NCBI GenBank assembly: GCA_021442155.1
Contig: CM038214.1
Span: forward strand, 52,670,514-52,734,513
Direction: 5' to 3'
DNA length: 64,000 nt
DNA from: Cymbidium sinense
Lineage: Eukaryota > Streptophyta > Magnoliopsida > Asparagales > Orchidaceae
Part shown: piece by piece, positions 58,899-64,000 of the stretch
Layout of the letters: every line of letters begins with the position of its first letter
Numbering within the stretch: position 1 is the first letter of the stretch
Program-made: the position numbers and the translations under genes
Notes under the pieces: model-generated
What the model saw: the letters and a program-made list of their open reading frames with translations, nothing else
What the model was told of the DNA's origin: nothing
Databases searched by the model: none

Positions 58899-59640
58899 CA
58901 ACAGCCTCCACTTGGATGGATTTTTTTGATTGATGATCTAATAGAGCCAATCATTCTGATCGCATTATCCCTACCATTACAGCTAGTCATAGGAGGAGAT
59001 CTTTGATGGAGAGGCAACCAGTGTCCCCACCATTACACCACTCCACTTACCATCCACCTTCACCAATTCAAGTTCCACCATCCGTAGTCCCCACCAAGTT
59101 CCACGAGCCCCCATCTAGAGAGAGAGCTTCTCCGTTGGTGTTCTGACTATAGCCCAAGGATCCCACTCCATCTACTCCACCTATTGAGGTGAGCCTGAGC
59201 TCCCTTAGTCGACCTTCCATCCCAACAGTGGTAAAGAAGGAGTGGCGACCCAAGTGTGTCATGGTCGATCCACCATAACAGTTGGAGGAGGAGAAAGAAG
59301 GGGATATTGAGGTAACCCTAATGATTATTGAGTCAATCAGGGAGAGTACTCCACCAATGTAGAGTATTCAGTGCATAGCTTTACACAACTCAGTCCAGTG
59401 GTCAGTCATTAGCCAACCTATGTTTAGGTAGAGTAGGGTCAACTAGATGACCGTTATTTGTATGACATTCTAGAGGACTATCATGTCGATGCAGAGATGA
59501 TCACTCTGACCAGGAGGAGGATAGACAAGAGTTTGATGCTGATGAGGATGACATGTTAGATGACCTAGCGGAAGTCCACATGGTTGATACCCGAGGATCT
59601 CTACAAAGGGAGCAGCTTAGCCAAGAAAGTGTTATAGTTA
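57965..59640 (+). pseudogene. Tat copy B extra ORF upstream of gag (broken)
   Basis: The longest open part (57965-58390, 141 codons; ATG at 58022 gives MSFDKLIFSFSSDVDLALDQ) continues AILIDSPVTRFGLDFEHFKV, TCEELALTTISREEVAGKKP and a Val/Pro-rich stretch. After shifts it resumes near 58670 with KTLARDRRKPYA, RRVRRAHGCSEFGTLHDLRR and SVKDQIHQKRATKAKVIAQ, then Pro/Ser/Thr-rich sequence to about 59640. Copy A shows the same order, so this was a real protein of the ancestral element. Tat/Ogre elements carry an ORF of unknown function in this position. I recognise no enzyme motif. The basic segment near 58680-58850 might bind nucleic acid, which is inference only. Confidence 0.65.
58856..58893. repeat. 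(GA)n microsatellite
   Basis: A pure GA run of about 38 bp within the extra ORF of copy B, in frame as Arg-Glu repeats. Copy A lacks it, so it expanded after the copies separated. Confidence 0.95.
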
Positions 59641-60560
59641 AGGAAGGTGAGGCATAAAACTCAACTCAAAGCCTCCTCCAAGAAATCAAGTTGAAGGATG
59701 ATCAGATTAATAGGATGGAGTGAAGGGTAGAGGAGTTGATTGTAGTAGTTCTAGACATGCAGATTCAAGCCCCAGTTTATCAACCTTCCGCCATGTAGGG
59801 CAATTGACCTGAGCTAGTTCATACCTTATATCATCCCAAGTGCATTCTTATGGATGAGGATGTTGATAGTTTGCATAGGAAGGTCATCAATAGTACATCC
59901 AAGCAAGAAAAATACATAAAGCAGATGGTAGAGTAGTAGGTTAAGGAATCATTAACGCAAGCCCAAGGGAGCTCATCTATTCCAAAGGGTAGACCTTACC
60001 TAGAGGAATTTGAGTAGTTCAATACCCCAAGGGTTTTGTGCCCCCATCCTTCAAGATCTGTGATGACAGTGGGAACCTAAGGTAGCACATATCACACTTT
60101 AGGGCCAGTTGTTGTAATACCAGTGGCAGTGATGTAGTTCTTTTTCAGTTGTTTATCAATAGCTTGTTAGGGGTAGCATTTAATTGGTATATTGAACTGC
60201 CTTATGAGTTAGTGAAGAACTTTGCAGAGTTAGAGCATCTCTTCATCAATAGATTCATAGGAGCTTAGAAAAGGGTAACTATAGAGGACTTCATTGTACA
60301 GAAACAAAAACCAAATGAGTCCCTTGTTAATTATATTTTTAGATGGAATAATCTGAGTATGTAATGCGAACCACAGCTACAAGAATAGCATGCCATTAAT
60401 ATTCTACTAAAAAATATCCCTGGCTCGGTCGCCTTCATGCTTAAGGGTTTAACCATTAAGACATCTGAGAAGCTAATCAGCAAGGTGGCTAACCTACAAG
60501 AGGAAGCCAAATAGTTACCCTTTTTATACCAATCATCCAAGCCAAAGCCTTAGAAGTTCT
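59641..60560 (+). pseudogene. Tat copy B gag, Retrotrans_gag capsid region (broken)
   Basis: After a coiled-coil-like start (SSKKSS/EIKLKDDQINRME) and a polar linker, the capsid core from about 60149 reads LFINSLLGVAFNWYIELPYE, LVKNFAELEHLFINRFIGA, KRVTIEDFIVQKQKPNESLV, NYIFRWNNLSM, INILLKNIPGSVAFMLKGLT and SEKLISKVANLQEEAK. This is the Retrotrans_gag pattern (L.G.A..WY..L......F..L...F..F......T...L....Q...ESL..Y..RF). Gag forms the particle that packages element RNA. In-frame stops in this stretch are TAG at 60266, 60386, 60512 and 60551 and TAA at 60362; four of the five fall where Gln is plausible next to the surrounding sequence. A frameshift lies between 60130 and 60149. Confidence 0.85.
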
Positions 60561-61690
60561 TTGAGAAGAGGTATGGGTTAGTAGTGGCAGTTGATAAGGG
60601 GAAGCAGCCAGCAAGACTTTAGTTTGAGAGGCTGAGATTTGTAGCCCCCTGCTACAGCCTCCTTAATCACTACCATGGCCACCACACCACCATAACTGCC
60701 TACTCAATAGCAGTACCAGTATCCATCACCAAGTAGCTATTTTCCTACTATTTCTGAAAAACTCAACAAACCATACTCTTTTAAGAAGGAGGTAGTTAGG
60801 AAGATCTTCAAGAATCTCTTGAAGAAGCCTGATTTTTAGCTACCCGAGCCTAAGAAGCTGGAGGAAGTAGGTAAGATTGATAATCCTAACTAGTCCTAAC
60901 ACCCCATGTTAGGCCACATCTTAGAAGTTTGTATCACCTTCAAGGATTAGCTTGAGTGTAGCTACAATTCAGGAGCTATAGTTATCCCCAAGAAATACTA
61001 AGTAAAACAACAATATTTTTTCTGTTAAAGTAATCCTTGGGGATACCTCCGATCTTTTTAAGATAAAAGAAGGTTGGGATCCTGAACCTCTAAAAAATAA
61101 TTTCTAAAATCAAATAACTTTCTCTACAAGTACCTAAATTAGCTCAAACCTCCAACACCAAGGAAGGTTTGCCAGTTATGAGTGACAACTCAGGGAAGAT
61201 GGAAGCCTAATAGTAGCAGCAGCTGCAACATACACTTTCCTGGGATAGATCCATAGCACAACCACCATATGAGTCCAGCACTCCTTCCACCATTACAGAT
61301 ACTGCCACCTCCACTAGCTCCTCCACCTCTAGAAGGGAACATTATATGAGCGGATGAGGGCACCAAAGTCCAAATCCCACTTACTTTACTTAATTTTACT
61401 ATGTACCTCCCCGAAAATTTAAGAAATCTGATTCCACTTCTGATGCTCCTATTGATTTTATTCTAATTAAAAGCTCTCTGAGTCAAAATAATAATAACTC
61501 AAATAATTTGAATCAATCCTAATCTGATTTAGAAATGGAATTTCCCTTTCTAAATCATCAGGGTTCACCTCTTGAGATTGATTTAGAGTCATCCGACTCT
61601 GATGATCCTTTAGGAGAAGCTGTAGGTATACCCGATGAGTAGGTAGAACTTATCATAAACCCCTCATTCTAAGAATTCACTGAAGTCAAC
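60561..61690 (+). pseudogene. Tat copy B gag C-terminus and gag-protease linker (broken)
   Basis: Pieces include SYFPTISEKLNKPYSF, VRKIFKNLLKKPDF, LPEPKKLEEVGKIDNPN and MLGHILEVCITFKD, then LECSYNSGAIVI (60905-60985). In Tat-type gag the segment P.YC.YH...GH....C..LK..I..L..SG carries a degenerate zinc knuckle. Here H and C remain while the first Cys residues are lost. The remainder is a Pro/Ser-rich linker with many stops. No other domain is visible. Confidence 0.7.
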
Positions 61691-62495
61691 CTCCGTAATG
61701 GCAAAGTTCTACCTCCTAGGGTAGCACTTCATGATAAGGGTAAATAGGTCATTAGTTCTAGTGAGCAGACAGCCCCTCCATAAGATGCTCCAACTATGGA
61801 TATGCTTATTGAGGATCAGTCCAAATTTGATAACAACATCTTCACACATCTTAGAATGTTTCCAGTTAAGTTAAGCATTTATGATGCCCTCATCTTATAC
61901 AAAGAAACGAAGGAATATATAATCAAAGCCTTGCTTGATCTAAAAAAAATGCTTAGCTCAACTAGTTGCTACTCAAGAGGAAGCATGCTATTGAAAGAAG
62001 ACCTTAGGAGTTACATTCATAAATGAAGACCTACTTCTAGGAATGATTGAGCACAATTATCCCCTCTACATTATAGTGGATGTTGGCAGATTTAGGCTAT
62101 CTAGAGTTTTGGTTGATCCTGGTGCATCAGTCAACATTACAAGAATCCTTCCATACTTAAGGATTAACATCTCTAAACTCAATACAAAGAAAATGATGTT
62201 GAAAGGATTTAATGAATAAGGTGAGAGAGCCTTAGGTTATATAGTGTTTCCTTTACGGATAGATGATTTGAAGACTGAAGCCAAGTTTCATATAATATAC
62301 TTGGATACATCTTTCAATGCTTTGCTTGGGAGATCATGGATACATGAGAACAACATAGTTCCATCCTCTTTGCATCAGTGCATCAAGCTCCTAAGAGGTG
62401 GAATCAAGTATTGTGTCAAAGGAGATCTCAAGCCCTTTGTAGTTCATGAGATCAGGATATATGAGGATGCGGCCTACTACCTCCCTAAGAAATAA
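61691..62495 (+). pseudogene. Tat copy B aspartic protease region (broken)
   Basis: Two open pieces (61796-62026 and 62244-62495) and the bridge between them read TFINEDLLLGMIEHNYPLYI, FRLSRVLVDPGASVNITRIL, LRINISKLNTKKMMLKGFNE, LGYIVFPLRIDDLKTEAKFH, IIYLDTSFNALLGRSWIHEN and NIVPSSLHQCIKLLRGGIKY. This is a retropepsin of the Tat type (VLVD.G.S.N, then F.V.......ILLGR.WLH....VPS.LHQ..KF), which would cut the gag-pol precursor. The catalytic Asp of DPGAS (near 62115) is present. TAA at about 62217 and a shift near 62025 break the frame. A minus-strand frame at 62816-62391 is its shadow. Confidence 0.85.
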
Positions 62496-63480
62496 AATGT
62501 ATATTCTCATGAATTTAGTAAAAATATTAATGTAAGAGAACAACAAAAAGAAAGAGAAAAAGAAAGAAAAGAAAAAGAAAAAGAGAAAGAAAAGGAGAAT
62601 AGAAGGGAGAGAAATAAACCTTTGGGAGAAAGTGAAGTAGATTAGATTCCACCCAGTTTTCATTACCCCATTGAAACAAGTGGAGAGGATGACCTGACCT
62701 CCACCAGGATGAGAAAGAGGAAAGTCCATGGGTAGTCCCTGAGGTCGAAGACCTCCATAATTACCACCCACCACAAGAATCATTCCAGCAACCAGGAGTA
62801 TACCTACTATCCACATAGACTTAGAATCTAGTTTGGATGATGAGTCTTATGTGGTTAGCACATCAGCCAGCTCTTCTCAATAGAAAATCCCAAAAGAGGT
62901 GACATTGAGGTAGACATTGATGAATACCATATTCCCAAGCAAAGCATAAGTATATCCTAGTCCTCATTATGTGAAATGTTTTGGTGTCAATTGGGAACCT
63001 TAGCTCTAACCCTACTTTCCTTATAAAAAGTTGAGGGTTTGGTAGTTAAGGAAGCCCCTAAATCATGTGGAACTAAAAAAAATTTAGAACTTTTATCCTG
63101 GAGCATCATCTTCAAGTCAAGAAGTTGATGTAAAACTTGAGGATGATTCATATAAAGAATTAATAGAATTACCTTTTGATTGGTACTCACCTTATGTTCA
63201 CAACTCAGCAAAGAAATGTTTAATTCTGCATACATGATCTAAGCACAAGTAAGATTACTTCGAATGGCTATGGAAAAACAAATGCAAGAATTCTTAATCA
63301 AGACCTAGACTAAACTTTGGTACAGTTGGCCTAGTAAATGAGGATGATTACTAGTTAGTCATCACCAATCATTTGGAATATGATAGGTTCTTTTCAAATC
63401 ACATTAACTCATATGAGGAGATGTGCTTATAAAATTTTGATGATCTAGATGATTTTTGAGTCAAGGACACACCTCATAAT
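62496..63480 (+). pseudogene. Tat copy B protease-RT linker (broken)
   Basis: Lys/Glu-rich sequence from a purine run (62535-62615), then polar sequence with SSYVVSTSASSSQ-like Ser-rich and acidic pieces. Linkers of this kind separate protease from RT in Tat elements. No conserved domain. Numerous stops. Confidence 0.5.
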
Positions 63481-64000
63481 TTGAAAAAGAAATCAAATCA
63501 ACCATTGAATAACTCAAATAAATCAACTTAGGGACTGAAGATAATCTATTATCGATGTACATCAATTTCTTATTGAATGAAATTGAAACTAATGACTTAG
63601 TTATGGTACTCACTGAGTTTAAGGACTACTTTGCATGGAGTTTTGAAGAAATGACCGCATTGGCTCCTGAAGTAGTAATCCATAAGCTAGTGATATAGCC
63701 TGATGCTAACCCTATCAAGTAAGCTCCTAGATGCATGTAGTTAGACATCGAACAATAGGTCATTTCTTAAGTCAAGAAACTGATCAATGCTAGTTTCATC
63801 CGAGAGGAAAATTACCTCACCTGCTTGGTTAGTGTCATCCTAGTTAAGAAAAAGAATGGCCAAATTTGCATATGCATCAATTTTAGATATCTTAATAATG
63901 CATGTCCAAAAGATGAATTTTCACTACCAATAATACTAGAACTGATGGTGGACATTACCTCATCTCATGCAGTCTTCACTTTCATGGATGGTTCATCTGG
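63481..64000 (+). pseudogene. Tat copy B reverse transcriptase, N-terminal part (cut by window end)
   Basis: One frame reads LVMVLTEFKDYFAWSFEEMT, ALAPEVVIHKLVI, stop, PDANPIK, stop, APRCM, stop, LDIEQ, stop, VIS, stop, VKKLINASFIREENYLTCLV, SVILVKKKNGQICICINFRY, LNNACPKDEFSLP, LELMVDITSSHAVFTFMDGS. This matches Ty3/gypsy RT fingers to motif A (F.D.FAWS...MPG......H.L......P.KQ..RR, GFI.E..YP.WLAN.V.VKKKNG..R.C.DFR.LN.ACPKD.FPLP..D....T.G....SFMD). The motif A aspartate is present at the very end. The five stops are TAG, TAA, TAG, TAG and TAA; the rest of the frame is intact. Confidence 0.9.

Noticed and set aside
62391..62816. 141-codon minus-strand frame, the equal-longest open frame in the window
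   Set aside because: Antisense shadow of the protease region and of the Lys/Glu-rich linker (poly-Phe/Ser run is the complement of the purine tract).
1..64000. Host protein genes, tRNA, rRNA or organellar insertions
   Set aside because: No intact frame above 141 codons, no conserved exon-intron pattern and no tRNA or rRNA core motif was seen on either strand. A tRNAscan and protein search would be decisive.

Overview
The window looks like intergenic heterochromatin of a flowering plant with a large, repeat-rich genome. It is AT-rich, CpG looks scarce, and every recognisable protein remnant belongs to a plant transposable element: L1-type LINEs with a DUF4283 ORF1, Tat/Ogre-like Ty3/gypsy elements, a gag-only Athila-like element with the 'putative plant transposon protein' (PF20167) fold, and a CACTA transposon. 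I found no intact host gene, no tRNA or rRNA and no CRISPR. Species cannot be read from this; a monocot is possible but unproven. All families were recognised by eye, without searches.

Layout. 0.2-0.4 kb: Ty3 RNase H scrap (+). 0.4-5.3 kb: near full-length dead LINE A on the minus strand (ORF1, endonuclease, reverse transcriptase). 5.3-8.5 kb: LINE B, with its ORF1 part inverted (-) against its 3' half (+). 9.1-10.0 kb: minisatellite ending exactly where a long LTR starts. 10.0-17.8 kb: LTR pieces, gag-only element copy 1, then the 3' end and primer binding site of Tat copy A. 18.4-19.7 kb: copy A ORF; 19.7-20.3 kb: an opposing Ty3 RT/RNase H scrap. 22-27.1 kb: gag copies 3 (-) and 2 (+) and an array of alternating palindromes. 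27.4-33.1 kb: two LTR pieces around a 358-bp tandem duplication. 33.1-34.4 kb: CACTA element. 34.6-40.4 kb: microsatellite and poorly recognised old sequence. 40.4-50.2 kb: minus-strand LTR - short internal region - LTR. 50.5-64.0 kb: Tat copy B (+): long LTR, duplicated tRNA-Arg-type primer binding site, hairpin-repeat leader, extra ORF, gag, protease and start of RT, cut by the window end.

The most useful synthesis is that blocks which first look like unrelated repeats (10.0-12.1, 27.4-30.5, 31.8-33.1, 40.4-46.4, 47.7-50.2, 50.5-57.0 kb) are pieces of one LTR of about 6-7 kb. It starts TGTTGACCTCA and, in two copies, leads into a primer binding site complementary to tRNA-Arg. Unusual extras are a doubled primer binding site, four tandem hairpins in the leader, a recurrent palindrome (TAGCACCATGGTGCTA) around gag-only elements, and coding decay whose stops are almost all TAG or TAA at former Gln codons, as expected from non-CG methylation. 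Nothing here is likely to be translated into a full-length protein.
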